Positions 13,546 through 25,565 of a stretch of DNA of 64,000 bases are shown here, in pieces. Under the pieces are notes generated by a model. It was given only the letters and a program-made list of their open reading frames with translations. It was not told the origin of the DNA and searched no databases. The translations under genes were made by a program, and so were the position numbers. Source of the DNA: Dillenia suffruticosa. Lineage: Eukaryota; Streptophyta; Magnoliopsida; Dilleniales; Dilleniaceae. The stretch spans positions 20,626,500 to 20,690,499 of the forward strand of contig JAVTVX010000013.1 in assembly GCA_033439265.1 (NCBI GenBank), read 5' to 3'. Each line of letters opens with the position of its first letter. Positions within the stretch are counted from its first letter, which is position 1.

Positions 13546-14469
13546 TTTGGTTTTTCTTTTAGGTGCTAGGCCTTTTGTGGCGTGGTTGTAGACTTCTTTC
13601 GAAAAGCTTGCTATTGCTGGTAATGTTCCCTCCACTCGCGTAGGAAAAAACAATGCTCTGCTCTGGAAAAAAAATACCATGCCAAAACTTCCCTATACAC
13701 TGTTGGTCGGCAACATTCTGTTATGTGCTAATTGATGACTCCTAATTTCCTACTTAATTGACCTTCAGTTTAATTAGGATTAACATTTATTTTCCCATCT
13801 TCACCAAAAAAATATTTATTTTCCCATCAGTTCAGCTCAGATTCTGCTTAATATAGTCTATTTTTCTAATGGAGGCATATTCGGCGAATTCTGAACATTT
13901 TGGAGGAGGTCCGGCTAATATCATTTGGAGCCTAATTGCAATTGAATTCTAATGGGTGTCTTATGGTCAAGTCAGGATACAATCCAAGTCCAGGACAGAC
14001 CCAGACCTATTAAAGCCCAATGATATGCGGGCCCATGATTGGTTGAAGCCCAATCAAATGCAGAGCACGATGCACTTTCTAGTTCATGAGGGATACCGCG
14101 AGTGCAAGACCTAGGCTGGCAATCCAAGAGAATCATGGAACTTGCGCAGCCAAGCAAGAGAGGAAAAGGAACCAAGAAAAAAAGTCTGAAATTGGGAAGT
14201 AGAAGATCTCAGAAACGAAGAAAGTCCTTAGGCCCAAGGCAAAGAAAAGAAAATAGAAAGAATTGGAGCCGTAGGATTGAAGGAGCACGGAGCAGACAAA
14301 AGGGACAGAAGGAAAGAGACGAATTCTTGAGCGACAAACACGAATTTTCACTTGGTTTTACAGGAAATGATTTCTCACTCAAACCTAGCACAAAACTTAC
14401 TGCGACCATAGATACTATTGTAATTTAGGACAGCCAAAAATGTTGGGAGCGTGTGTATGTATTATAATC

Positions 14470-16165
14470 TCAATTAGCAGCACGCCTTTTGGGAATTGCC
14501 TTCAAAGATTCAGCCTTCCTTATCGACACCCCTACTCGATCAACATCCATTGATTCTCAGGTTCCCAATCATAGCTGTGCAACAATGAGCCCGCAACAAG
14601 GTGCAGCATACGGCTTGCTAGAGGAAGACCCGTGCATATCCTCCTGCCGGCACCAAATGGGATTAGTTCATATTGTTGGCCCTTGAACTCAATTTTCGAA
14701 TTCAAAAACCTCTCTGGCTTGGAGCTGTCAGCATCTTCCCATGACCCGGAGTCCCTACCAATTACCCAAGCATTCACAAAAACTTGTGTCTTTTGGTATG
14801 GCATAGCCCATAAATTTGGTGTCTTTGACCGCACGCCGGGGTACTAGGAAAGGAATTGGTGGTTGCAATCGAAAGGCGTCCTTAACCCCAGCTTGCAAGT
14901 AGGGCAAAGCATCGATGTGACTCACTTCCATTTTGTTGCTTGGTCCAACCACGCGAGTGAGCTCTTCCTTAACCTTGGCCATGCACTCTGGACTGCAGAG
15001 TTAACTCTGTCAATACCCACTCTGTGGTGCTACTAGTTGTTTCTGAAGCAGCCATAAATAATTCCTACAAACAAATTGCAGCCAAATTGTTTGATTGTCA
15101 ACAGTTTAATGGCAAAGGTGAAATACAGCCCTTAAATATTTTGGGTTTTTATTTTGGTGCATGTAAGTTGATTGTTCTGATAAAAGCATATTCACGTCTA
15201 CAGCCACAAACTCCGGTGGATGGAACATGGTCCTCCTGTCATGTTAAGCAACAGGATATACTCCCTCATTTTGTACCCTCACGCCAATGCCACATTTTCA
15301 TCTGCGACACGTAGCGTTCGATGACCAATTAATACAATTTTTTGTTGGGTCCACATATGCTCATCCACCAAATAACAGAAATAATCAATAACATGACTAG
15401 ACTCTGGAAAGACAAACAAAATCCTTATGTATGAGGTATGAGTTTGAAAGCGACATCTTAACCCATCCGATTCCGTAAGAACAAAACCTTGCTATCAGAT
15501 GGCATCATAATTTTTTTTTTTAATGTTCCATTAGAATAGTGATTAATAGCTTTTATACATTATTCCTTCAAGAATTGATTTATTGTGGTTCAGTAAGACA
15601 CAAGGTGTTGCTTGCTATACTGTTTAATTTTCCCTTTTTTCTTTAAAAAAAAAAAAAACCATTAAAATGATCATTTCTGGGCATTGAAAACCTTTGCTAA
15701 AAAACATTTCATAGTCAAGTGTTTGGATTTTGTTTGATGAAACAAAAAATTGTGGATGAACTATGATGACACTATGATATGTGCAAAAGTGACTTACCAG
15801 CACAACAATATTTATTTCATGCTCCGAGAGCTTGGTGTGCTCCTCTTTCCCATCTCCTTCAAATTCAATCAACACATCAAGGAAATCCTTCGGCCTGTTC
15901 TGCTCGACTCCCTTACTCATATCTTTCATGCTCTCCTTCACAAAACTAGAAGCAATCCTGAGCGCCACACTAATGTCACGATTCATCCGGCGCCTCACCC
16001 CCTGCAAGTCGAGCCAGCTCAGCCATGGGAATGCATCAGACACGTTTGGTTGCCCTGCATACTCCAAAATACGGTTCATCGCTCCAAAAGGTCTGGGGAC
16101 AGCATAAGGTTGCCTACCATGTTGAACAAGGTCAATTACATGAAGCGTCCCACGTCTATGGGGTT
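14470..16165 (-). pseudogene. CYP76-type P450 pseudogene (CYP-2), 5' truncated
   Basis: The exon 2 remnant is 14470-15064, the intron is 15065-15797 and the 3' part of exon 1 is 15798 to about 16165. The splice sites (donor near 15797, acceptor near 15066) still look usable. Recognisable motifs: AASETTSS, FRLQPP in place of the usual LRLHPP, SKPERF and an intact heme loop FGAGRRICTG. Lesions visible by comparison with CYP-3: the first half of exon 1 (anchor, hinge, about 180 residues) is missing; there is an in-frame TAA where the others have a Tyr codon near 16140; an internal deletion near 16085-16105; a one-base insertion near 15000; a two-base loss near 14787; and another frameshift near 14565. 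The gene cannot give a working P450. Intron-like sequence, not an exon, lies upstream of the truncation. Confidence 0.88.
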
Positions 16166-16468
16166 TATATAATTATAGACATTTGCACGTTCACAAAATT
16201 TGTAATTAAAATTCTTTTGAAATTAAAAATTATAAGACCCGAATGAACTTGTTTGTACGTAAGACTCCTACTGACGCGTCTAATGAACTTGTTTTCATTT
16301 ATTTTATCTAATAGCACAAATATAGAAAAAAAAAAGAAAAAAGATAATTCTCAACTTATTGTGGTTATTTAAGCAACAGGATATTCACCCCATCTTGCAC
16401 CCTCACGCTAATGCCACATTTTCATCTGCGACTCGTGGGGTTCGATGACCGATTAATACAATTTTTTG
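15244..16468. repeat. Direct repeat pair of about 100 bp flanking the CYP-2 exon 1 remnant
   Basis: Positions about 15244-15344 (inside the CYP-2 intron) and 16369-16468 (upstream of the truncated exon 1) match over their whole length. Shared blocks include TTAAGCAACAGGATAT, CACCCTCACGC, AATGCCACATTTTCATCTGC and TTCGATGACC, ending in AATACAATTTTTTG. They lie in the same orientation about 1.1 kb apart. Confidence 0.85.
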
Positions 16469-17069
16469 GCTCTTGGCTCTGGCGTTGGCTTCTGCTTTGA
16501 CTGAACTGGTTCCAACCTAGATCTGAAGACGGGTATGGGTACGGGTGTGTGGATAATCTTTGTTACAAAATAAGCTTTTATATCATATAGAAAATTACAA
16601 AATAATATAAATATGAATATAAAATATAGATGAATATAATTATGGTATCATGTTAGAAATTAAGAGTAATATAATAATATGAAATTTATTACTTAATTAT
16701 CTTAATAAATTATTACAATAATTTAGATTTATTTAAAAATTCATTATTATAGATATAAAAATATAAAAAAAATTAAATATATATCGAAATTTATTGATTT
16801 AATTTTGATATATAATTTATTTTCCAACAATTATATTATCTCTAAACTTCAATTTTCGTTTCTCTTTTGATCTAGAAAAATGTGGTTCAGAACCCAAAAC
16901 GCCAAACATTAAGAAGGCCTAGATGACGGCCCATAAGGCCACCCTAAATTACCTCTAAAGTTTTGAACTTTGATAATGTCTCTCTTGAACTTTGAGATTC
17001 AGTAAAATGGGTCGTTTGTCGATTTTTTTATTAAATTTAACCAAGTGTAGTTATACAATGTTCATTTTG

Positions 17070-17104
<35 letters not shown>

Positions 17105-18400
17105 GGCCTCTCTTATCCATTTCGTGGTGTGTTACCACTAACTTTTGTGTTTAATTTTTTTGATGGGCTAATCAATTTACTGCCGGACCAAATGAGAAAA
17201 ATATTGTGTTTTAGTATTTTTTAGAATTGGTTTCCCTTTTTTGGGGGGACGACTGTTCGAGAATTGTTATCGTGCAATGATTTTTCATATCATAATTATC
17301 AAAATCGAACTGAATCACGATTCAATCATGATCAGACCGATATTGAAAAAAAATGGTTTGATTTAAATTAAATACCGTTTTAGTAGTAAAATCATGAATC
17401 AAAACGATTCAATCACAATTCTTTATTAAACCGTCCTTCACAGTCTGATCATGGCTTTTTTATCATGAAACTTTATTGAAAAAATATACCGCTCATTTTC
17501 CTTTTCTCTTCATTTATACACCCCTCTCCTTATTCTCTCTGTATCCATATGAGATGAGATAAAAATGCTACATCTCTCTCCTTGTTTTTCTTTATAATCT
17601 ATATCCATTCGATGTAAGATAAAAATATTTTGACATTTCATTCAATTGGATCGGGCATCAATAGGGTTCAAAAATCTTCCAAAAATAATATCATTCAACT
17701 TATATTATATCAAAAATATAATACATGTGCCTATTTCATGTAAAATTATTTTTGCAAGTCATAATTTTGAAATTTTTTGATTTTTTAATTTATTACTTAT
17801 TAAATAAATTAATATAAATGCATTTAGTTTGCACATAATCTCTCTATATTTCATGAATGTTATACTTTTTTTTTCAATTATAGATATGATTTATTTATTT
17901 TATTTTTATTTTTTAATATTGGTTTTATAAATGATTGTTAATTTTATATTTATTAAAATTTTATTTTTTATTTGATTGGGATAAAAAATTAAATTTAATA
18001 TATTTATTTATTTTAAAAATTAATTTTATATATTTTTTAATTATTATTAAATAATCAGTGATTTGATCATATTAATTTACAATTAAAATGATTAAATTAA
18101 AATATTAAAATCGATATACGGTAAGATTATAACAGCACTGACGTTGATCTTGAAATGTGGACTTCAAAAACCCTAATCAACAATGTTAAAAGGGTAATTA
18201 CGACGTCTGGTGTCATGATTAATGTCCATCAACCACTTATTGATATTTCATCCGCGGGCGATCGGAGACAAATACGAATTTCCGTTTCCCATAAATTCAT
18301 CTCTCCCCTCCCCCCTCTCCCTTTCCCAACTCGAATGCTGCAAGCGACGCCGTTTTCAAAAGTCAAGACTCCTCAGAATCTCTCATTTCTGCGAATCAAA

Positions 18401-18458
<58 letters not shown>

Positions 18459-18768
18459 TCTCTCTCGATCTCTCTCGACTACTTCTCGACAATACTCGCG
18501 CTTTTTTATTCACACGACGAGTTTAATGTTTTCTATTTCCACGTAAATACATAAGAGCAGAGGGACACCCATTTGCCTTACTTCAAATGTCATTCAAGAG
18601 GATGCTGAAATAATCACAATTCTGTTTAAATATAATATTGATTAACTAAATTATTTCTAAAAATAAAATTTTAAAGAAATAAAAAGAAAATTTAAAAATA
18701 ATTAATACTTTGTTAATTTTTTTTATAATAACTCTTGAGGTGACATAAAGTTTTTTTTAACTATGATT
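16469..18768. other. Intergenic, AT-rich repeats
   Basis: No gene recognised. About 16556-16825 is one copy of an AT-rich dispersed repeat also seen near 26735-26990 and 27205-27417. A poly-A run lies near 17078-17104 and a CT microsatellite at 18404-18456. The plus-strand frames at 18155-18554 are shadows of the CT run. Confidence 0.5.
18404..18456. repeat. CT microsatellite
   Basis: About 26 CT units, followed by imperfect CT-rich sequence. Confidence 0.95.
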
Positions 18769-19382
18769 CTACGAAGTATTGATATAGTCTTTGCTCCAAA
18801 CCACATCTTTGTGAATTTCTTTTCTGTCCCTGGTTGTTTCAAAAGGTGCTATGAAATCATTTTTGAATCTTGTTTTTCATATCCTTAATTTGTCTTTTAT
18901 GCTAAATAAGGCTATAAATAAACCAGATTAGTAAAAACAAATGTCACATCATTATTTCCAGGACGGCAAATTCTTTTTTTTGACTTTTTTTAAAAAAATA
19001 AAAATAAAATACATATAGCCCTAATGCCCCGAATATAATTTATTCGCTTTGACCGTTAAATACTAACATTTTAGGTACAAAGCATATAATTTTGCCTCAA
19101 AACTAAAATAATTCTAATGAACAAGAGTTGACCAGCCATTTCATTGTCCAAAAGCCTCTGGAAGCATAGGCCAACATTACTTGAAAATTAATTCCAAATA
19201 TGAAGCAATTCAGCATTTTCACAGGTCAACGTAGGTTGACCATTATGACCACATTTTTAAGTTACATTAAGTAATTTGTGAACGCAAGCTTAGCCCTTAA
19301 AGCTTATTACAACAAGCTACATTTTTGTAATTTACGAGGGTAAAAGTGTGTTCGGAAAAGGTTCTAAAAGGGATTATTTATG

Positions 19383-20998
19383 TCAAGCGACACGTTTTGT
19401 GGGAATTGCCATCACTGGTTCGGCCTTCCTCATCGACACCCCTGTTTGATCGACATCCATTAATTCTCGGGTGGTCATGTTCGTAAGCTCCCAATCGAAG
19501 TTGTGCAGCAAGGAGCCGGCAATAAGGTGCAGCATACGGTGTGCTATAGGAATACCGGGGCACATTCTTCGTCCTGCTCCGAATGGGATTAGTTCGTGGT
19601 GTTGTCCTCTAAACTCAACTTTGGAGCCCAAAAACCTCTCTGGCTTGAAGCTGTTTCCGTCCTCCCAAATCTCGCTGTCCCTTCCAATTGCCCAGGAGTT
19701 CACAAAAACTTGTGTGCCTTTTGGTATGTCATAGCCCATAAACTTGGTGTCTTTGACTGCGCTTCGTGGTAGGAGGAAAGGAAGTGGTGGATGTAGCCGT
19801 AAGGCTTCCTTAACCACGGCTTGCAAGTATGGCAAGTCATCGATGTGGCTCTCCTCAACCTTGTTGTTTGGTCCAACCACGCGAGCAAGTTCTTCTCTAG
19901 CCTTGGCCATGCACTCTGGCTTGTGGAATAACTCTGCCAAGATCCACTCTGTGGTACTGCTAGTAGTTTCTGAAGCAGCAATGAAGAGCTCCTACACCCG
20001 CAAAACATTTTAGATTTCAAACCCTTTGATAGGGAGAGATAAATATATTTTTTTCCTAATTGTAAATATTATGATAAGTACTGTAATAAAAGAGGTTTTA
20101 CCAGCACGACGACAGTGATTTCTTGCTCGGAGAGCTTGGTGAGCTCATCTTTCCCGTCTCCTTCAAACTCTATTAATACGTCGAGAAAATCCTTGGGCCT
20201 GTTGTGCTCCACTCCCTTTTTCCTCTCCTCCATGCGTTCCTTTAGGAACCCTGAGGTGATCCTCAGTACATCACCCATGTCACTGGTCACTCTCCGCCTC
20301 ACCCCTTGCAAGTCAAGCCACCTCAACCAAGGGAATGCATCAGACATGTTAGCTTTCCCTGCCCATTGAATCATTCCATGCATGGCCTTGCAAAACTCGG
20401 ATCCTTCCTTAGAGTTGGGGTCCAACAAGTCTCGTGACAACATAAGATTGCCTACCATGTTGAACAAGGTCAAGTAGATAAAGTGTCCCACGTCTATTGT
20501 GTGTGGCTTGCGGGCCTCCTCATCTAGCCATGCAAGCATTTGGTCCACGCACTTGCGCCTAATGGGCGCGGTCTCATTGATCCGCTTAGCCACCAGCATG
20601 TCCACGGTGCATATGCGCCTTAGCACACGCCAATACGTGCCGTGAGGCGCCAACCCGAGCGAGCGCTTGTGGTAGTCATGGCATCTCATGGAGTCCACTA
20701 TAGCCCTATCTGCAAAGCTCAAGTCGTGGTTCTTGAAAAATTCTGCTGCAGTTTTGGCTGAGGAAATCACCACGGTGCGGGCTGAGCCAATCTTAAGTCC
20801 GATGATCGGCCCGTATTTTTCTTTCATGCGGGCCAAGTCCCGATGTGGCATCGACCCTGACAAATCTACTATGTTACCAATGATGGGGTAGCCTGGAGGG
20901 CCGGGTGGGAAGTTATCGGGCTTTCTACGGCGGAAGAGGTGAATAAGGATTGGTGTGAAGCAAATCACACACCATACAATGGCATTCCAAGTCTCCAT
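19383..20998 (-). CDS. Cytochrome P450, CYP76 family (CYP-3), two exons
   Basis: Exon 1 is 20102-20998 and exon 2 is 19383-19991, with a 110-bp GT-AG intron in phase 0; the product is 501 residues. I chose the ATG at 20998 because the TATA box is about 100 bases upstream and the encoded start METWNAIVW aligns with MELTWNAIVW of CYP-4. The longer open frame upstream is leader sequence. Features: membrane anchor, hinge FPPGPPGYPIIGN, I-helix AASETTSS (Ala where CYP-1 has the usual Gly), KEALRLHPP (ExxR), FKPERF and heme loop FGAGRRMCPG with Cys443. It is expected to be an ER-bound monooxygenase of the CYP76 type, perhaps on terpenoids. The substrate is not known. It differs from CYP-4 by only three protein positions that I can find: a missing residue 3 (Leu), Asp/Asn just before the hinge, and Asn/Ser in VVGP(N/S)NK. 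Confidence 0.93.
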
Positions 20999-21096
20999 TG
21001 TACTGAATCGGCAAGCACAAGAAAAGAAACAATCAGAGAGAAAGAAGAAATAGAGAGCTGTTGTTGGGTGGCTTGCCTCGAAGTTAACCCCACTGC

Positions 21097-21103
21097 TTAT
21101 ATA
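21097..21103 (-). promoter_or_regulatory. Putative TATA box of CYP-3
   Basis: TATATAA on the minus strand, about 100 bases before the start codon. The same position is kept in CYP-4. Confidence 0.6.
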
Positions 21104-23035
21104 CAACAGGTCGGAATGATTTTTAAAATATTTTATAGCAGACTTTATTGAACACAGATAAAATAGAATTTTCAACTGCAAAAAAATATACATAATGCTC
21201 GTTTTGAAAATGTAATGAATTAGAACGACAGGAAATGCTAAATTTTCTTTTTAAGTTTTAAATGACTTTTTAAAGCAAAAATTATTAATATAATATAAAT
21301 TAATTTAAATAAAATAAAATTAGTTGTGTCAGATTGACCTTTTGAAAACATAACAATTACAAAATTTTGGACCTCTTGGAAATGTGAGCCCATGCCTGAA
21401 TAGTTCAGTTTCTTACGAAAGCAGATAAGATTCGCTTGTACAACCAATGATAGTCGATGGAGAGTCATAGCTACCGGAGGCAGGACCATTTCGAACCAAA
21501 CAAATAACATGAGGAAATGAAAATGTCATATCTCATCAAATAAATTTTGATAAAACTTAGTATGAAAAAACGATCGTACAGCTTGTGAAAATTTGTCTAA
21601 TTTCATCGGAATAATTTGCTTTTTCAAGAAAAAGTCGATAAAAATTGTAATAATAAATATTTTTACTTAGTTTATTAATAAGATGATTTAGTAATAAAAA
21701 TGATTGAATTAATAAAATACCAAATATTAATTCTTCAAATTCTTATGCAATTGTAATTATTCACGGGGACATGATTTCAACAGGGGTCAAGTTTTATGTG
21801 GATTTACAAATCTCGAGTTTTATATTTATTGCTATTAGAACATTCTCTACATATTTCCATAATTTTAAAAAAATTCAACACCAAATTATATATTTAACAC
21901 CCTTAATTTAAAAAAAAAAAGATATCTAAATAACATGATTTTACATCATTAAATCCTGATCGATACCCGTTGATTATTAAAGAAATAAACTAATTTCAAT
22001 TCAGAGGAATTGTACGGTTACCGTACCATAGCCAATTTAAGTAAGGGGTGACGTGCTAATTTTGTAGATAAATATACAAAAATGAAATTAATTAAGCAAT
22101 TTATTATAAAATTGATAAAAATAAGTTGAATTTTAATAGAACGGTAATAAAATGACTGTACTTTTTTAATCTCCTATATGAGAATTTCAAAACTGGCAAC
22201 GATTTATTCATATTAAACTATATCAATGGTCAGAGTCAGAAATCTCAGGTTATCCTTTTTTGACGGGAAAGAGAGGTTCGTTGAAAGTGGGCCCCGACAG
22301 GACAGCCCCGCGTAGAAGACTTTGACCATACGACCCTACCAATTAGACTATCCTATTTCGAGTGTTGAACCGGCGAGGGGAAGCATTTCCCTTGGAGGTG
22401 GTATTCACAGTTTATTTCTACTTATCATCACTATTTTTACTACAATAATTTTGCATAAATCAAATAATTTATAAATTAAATTATATATTATGGTTTATAT
22501 CAATATAATTCAATAAATTTTAACTAATTTAAATAAATAGTAACTAAAAATTCATCGAAATATATTGAGTAACACTTAATATTTAGTTTATTTATTTCAT
22601 AATTTATTTGATTTATATTATATTATCTTTTATTGAAATATAGGATCTAAACCGGTAGATGACTCAGACAAGTAACTGTTGTTATTTTTAATAGAGCAAT
22701 GTTGAATTCTAATAATTTCGTTTTATACAATAATTATACGGAAAGAATTATATCAAAAATGTTATTCAAATAACTTTTCCTCTTTTTTTTTTATCTTGAA
22801 TATAAAATGGTTATATGATAAAATTAAAAAATATTGGATTAGAAATGAAAAAATATATATTAAATTGGAAATGAATTCAATTGTAAATAAAATACAAGAG
22901 TATCATATGATGTGGTTTGAATATATGTAATAAAGACCCAAAAATATATCAGTTAAAAGGACTAAGAGTTTAGATATAGGGTATTTAGAGAAATATCGTG
23001 GTGAATCATTGAAAATTTAAATACAAATTGTTCGA

Positions 23036-24277
23036 GTTATTCGATTTAGCTTTTGTTTTCGAGTTTCAAAAAAAGTTTGGTAATGGTCTTTATATATTAT
23101 ATATAATATTTAATTGTAGGAGATAAATATATCTGAGTACCGTGGGAAATGGGGGAGTTCTGCGGAATGGGAATGGTCATTGGCTTACTGCCTTTGCCCA
23201 AAATGTCGGGCTTGCCACTCGGGTCCTTGCAGAGCATTTGGCAGTTTCAACGGGGTTGCTGGCAATATTCAACCCACCTGACGATACCCAAAAAATTCTC
23301 CTTAATTGGGTTTTTTTTTTTTTTTTGTCCCTTTGAAAAATTGAGTTGAAGACAGATTTTAATATAAAAATAGATGATTAATCAAACTTAATCTAATCCG
23401 ATAACAATTTATAATAAAATAAAATTTTATGATAATGTTATATTATCAAATTAAAAAAAAATTAATATTTATTATAAATTTCATTTTCATTTTCCTTCCA
23501 ATAAACATTACTCTTCATTGATCCGCTCCATCATTCATAACCTCCAAAGCCAAGCTTCACTTTTCCCTCTATGCCCGCCTCTATTCTGCCGGCCATCAAG
23601 GCCCAACTTCACTTTTTCCTTAATCTCCTTCATCGTTGCCTCTCTCTGCCAATGATTTTTTTTCAATCCAATTCTGGATTATTTATGTTGGAAGTTTCTC
23701 TCTGACCTCAATTTTGGATTTTTTTATATTCTACAAACCAATTTATTTATTATTCTTTTATTTACATGATCTTGTTGAAACAATTTTAAGTGAATTTAGT
23801 TTATTCTTTTTCTTTTTCCATACATATCATGTACAGTTTTTGATTTAATTTCAAGGAGATTCTTTATATGGTTTAAATTTATTAACATGGGTTGGGTATG
23901 GGTCAGATATGGGTTTAATATTGGATCGGATCAGAGTTTTAGAAACATATTATATATCGGATTGAATCAAATCTTTTATAAAATTTATAAGATCAATTAT
24001 GATTTTGATCGAAATTGAGTTAGAGTCAAATATAAATATCATAAATAGGGTTTAGGGTTAGATATGCGATTAATTGTCATCCCAATTCCCTAAGCATACA
24101 TCGGATCAAGAATTGTGTAGAGCCATTCTTAAGGTTGACTCTAAGATTGTCTAGCGTTTAATTACGAGGAGAACCAACTTGTGCCCTTGGTGACATTTAC
24201 CCGTGAGTTGCAAGCGAGAAGGCAATTGCCGTGAGATCGAATTCCTGGGTAGGCCCTTCATTTGCCTTCGGGAGCCC
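23036..24277. other. Intergenic, with an RNase H-like scrap
   Basis: Apart from the scrap at 23142-23275 I see no gene. About 23880-24070 is an AT-rich stretch of GGGTT/GGAT-type near-repeats without a clear unit. The sequence up to 24277 is the left flank of the foldback element. Confidence 0.5.
23142..23275 (+). pseudogene. Fragment of a plant RNase H-like (RVT_3) domain
   Basis: About 43 residues read GGVLRNGNGHWLTAFAQN, then a GLATRVLAEHLAVSTGLL-like tail. This pattern (GGVLRN..G.W...F..N.G..T...AE..A...GL) is typical of the RNase H-like domain found at the end of plant LINE-type reverse transcriptases and in derived genes. The catalytic Asp strand before it and the rest of the domain are missing. 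I read it as a degraded retroelement scrap. A short length and no nearby reverse transcriptase keep the confidence moderate. Confidence 0.5.
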
Positions 24278-24286
24278 ATTTCTTTA

Positions 24287-25555
24287 GGGGCATGTACGGT
24301 AATAACCAATAAAAAAAATTAAAATAACTTAAGGGAGAAATTAATTCTGAGAATAACTCATCATTATCACGTGTTGGAGTTGCGGCAAGATATGCCGCGG
24401 GTTAAACACAAGACATGGCCATGTGGCACAATTTGGTGTGTCGCATCTTCAAGATGCGGCAAATCCACGTAGTGCGCCCTGGTGTGCCGCGTCTTGAAGA
24501 CGCGGCATGGCCACGTGGTGCGCCTTAGTGTGTCGGGACAGGGCCGCGGGTCAACATGCCGACCCGCGAACCATTTGAATTTAACACTTGATTTAATTTA
24601 GAAAAATTGAAATTAAACTCTCTAAACATGATGCAATTCGAACGTATTACAACAAATTCTCACCCACTAAGCGGGCCAACGGGCCGCTTCGCAGGTCATT
24701 TGGATCTAATACTTAATTTAATTTGGAAAAACTAAAATCGGACTCTCTAAACATACCGCAACTCGAACGCGTTGCAAAAGGCCTCACTCTACCAAACGGG
24801 CCAACGGGCCGACCTGTAGGCCAATGGGACCTAGCACTTGACTCAGTTTGGGAAAACCGAAATCTAACTCCCTAAACATGTCACAACTCAAATGTGTGAC
24901 AGAGGGTTGTGTTAAGTGCTAAGCCCCATTGGCTCACGAGTCGGGCCATTGGCTCGCTTAGTGGGGTGAGGGTTTTTCGCAACGCATTCGAGTTAGGACA
25001 TGTTTTTCCAAATTAAATTAAGTATTAGGTCCAATGGCTCGCGAAGCGGCTTGTTGGCTGGCTTAGTGGGTGAGAGCTTATCACAACGCATTCGAATTGG
25101 CCCCATTAGCCCCAAACCGAGTCAAGTGCTAGGCCCCCATTGACCCATAGGTCGGCCAGTTGGCCCGCTTAGTGGGTTAAGGTTTTTCGCAACGCGTTCG
25201 AGTTACAACATGTTTAGAGAGTCCGATTTTGGTTTTCTCAAATTAAATCAAGTGTTAGACCCAAACGGTCCACGGATCGACGTGTTGACTTGCGGCCTTG
25301 TCGCGGCACACTAGGGCGCGCCACGTGGCCATGCCGCATCTTGAAGACGCAGCGTACTAGGGCACGCCACGTGGGTTTGCCGCATCTTGAAAACGCGACA
25401 CACTAGATTGCGCCATGTGGCCATGTCGTGTATTCAACTCGCAGCATATCTCGCCACGATTCCAACACACGATAATGGTAGGTTATTTTTAAAATTAATT
25501 TCCCTCTTAGGTTATTTTAAAATTTTATTTTATTTTTATCACCGTACATGTCTCC
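24287..25555. mobile_element. Foldback (long-inverted-repeat) MULE-type element, non-autonomous
   Basis: The two halves are inverted copies of each other along nearly the whole 1.27 kb. The left end begins GGGGCATGTACGG; the right end, reverse-complemented, begins GGAGACATGTACGG. The element is flanked by perfect 9-bp direct repeats ATTTCTTTA (24278-24286 and 25556-25564; a following G also matches). A 9-bp duplication is typical of Mutator-like elements. Each arm carries short GC-rich palindromes (a CCGCGTCTT/AAGACGCGG hairpin at 24485-24507) and several imperfect repeats built on GGGCCAACGGGCCG, CTCTAAACAT and CGCAACGC. No coding sequence is present. Ends and internal palindromes resemble the large MULE at 42826-50195, so it could have been moved by that type of transposase. 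Confidence 0.88.
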
Positions 25556-25565
25556 ATTTCTTTAG

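Larger units (their letters stand above)
10093..14469. other. Intergenic region between CYP-1 and the CYP-2 pseudogene
   Basis: No gene recognised. It contains two diverged direct duplications (about 11238-11360/11365-11490 and 13368-13432/13481-13545), a compound AC/AT/GA microsatellite (12575-12646) and a long CT run (12875-12937). The plus-strand frame at 14102-14428 is a Lys/Arg/Glu-rich purine tract with no motif and is not called. Confidence 0.5.
18769..23030. repeat. Duplicated segment, copy A (carries CYP-3)
   Basis: This segment is colinear with about 36157-40498. Similarity begins at CTACGAAGTATTGATATAG in both copies and fades near ATCATTGAAAAT followed by AAAATAAAT-like sequence. 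It includes the whole P450 gene, about 0.6 kb of 3' flank and about 2 kb of 5' flank. The flanks differ by many substitutions and short indels, while the coding exons are nearly identical. Confidence 0.9.

Noticed and set aside
14102-14428. 108-residue Lys/Arg-rich plus-strand frame
   Set aside because: Low-complexity purine-rich sequence with no domain, promoter or neighbour support.
20999-21193. N-terminal extension of CYP-3 in the longer open frame
   Set aside because: The TATA box lies inside it, and the extension lacks P450 similarity. The start aligned with CYP-4 is at 20998.
24287-25555. Coding gene or LTR retrotransposon in the GC-richer island
   Set aside because: No long frame exists, and the two halves are inverted rather than direct repeats with a 9-bp target duplication. 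A foldback element explains it.
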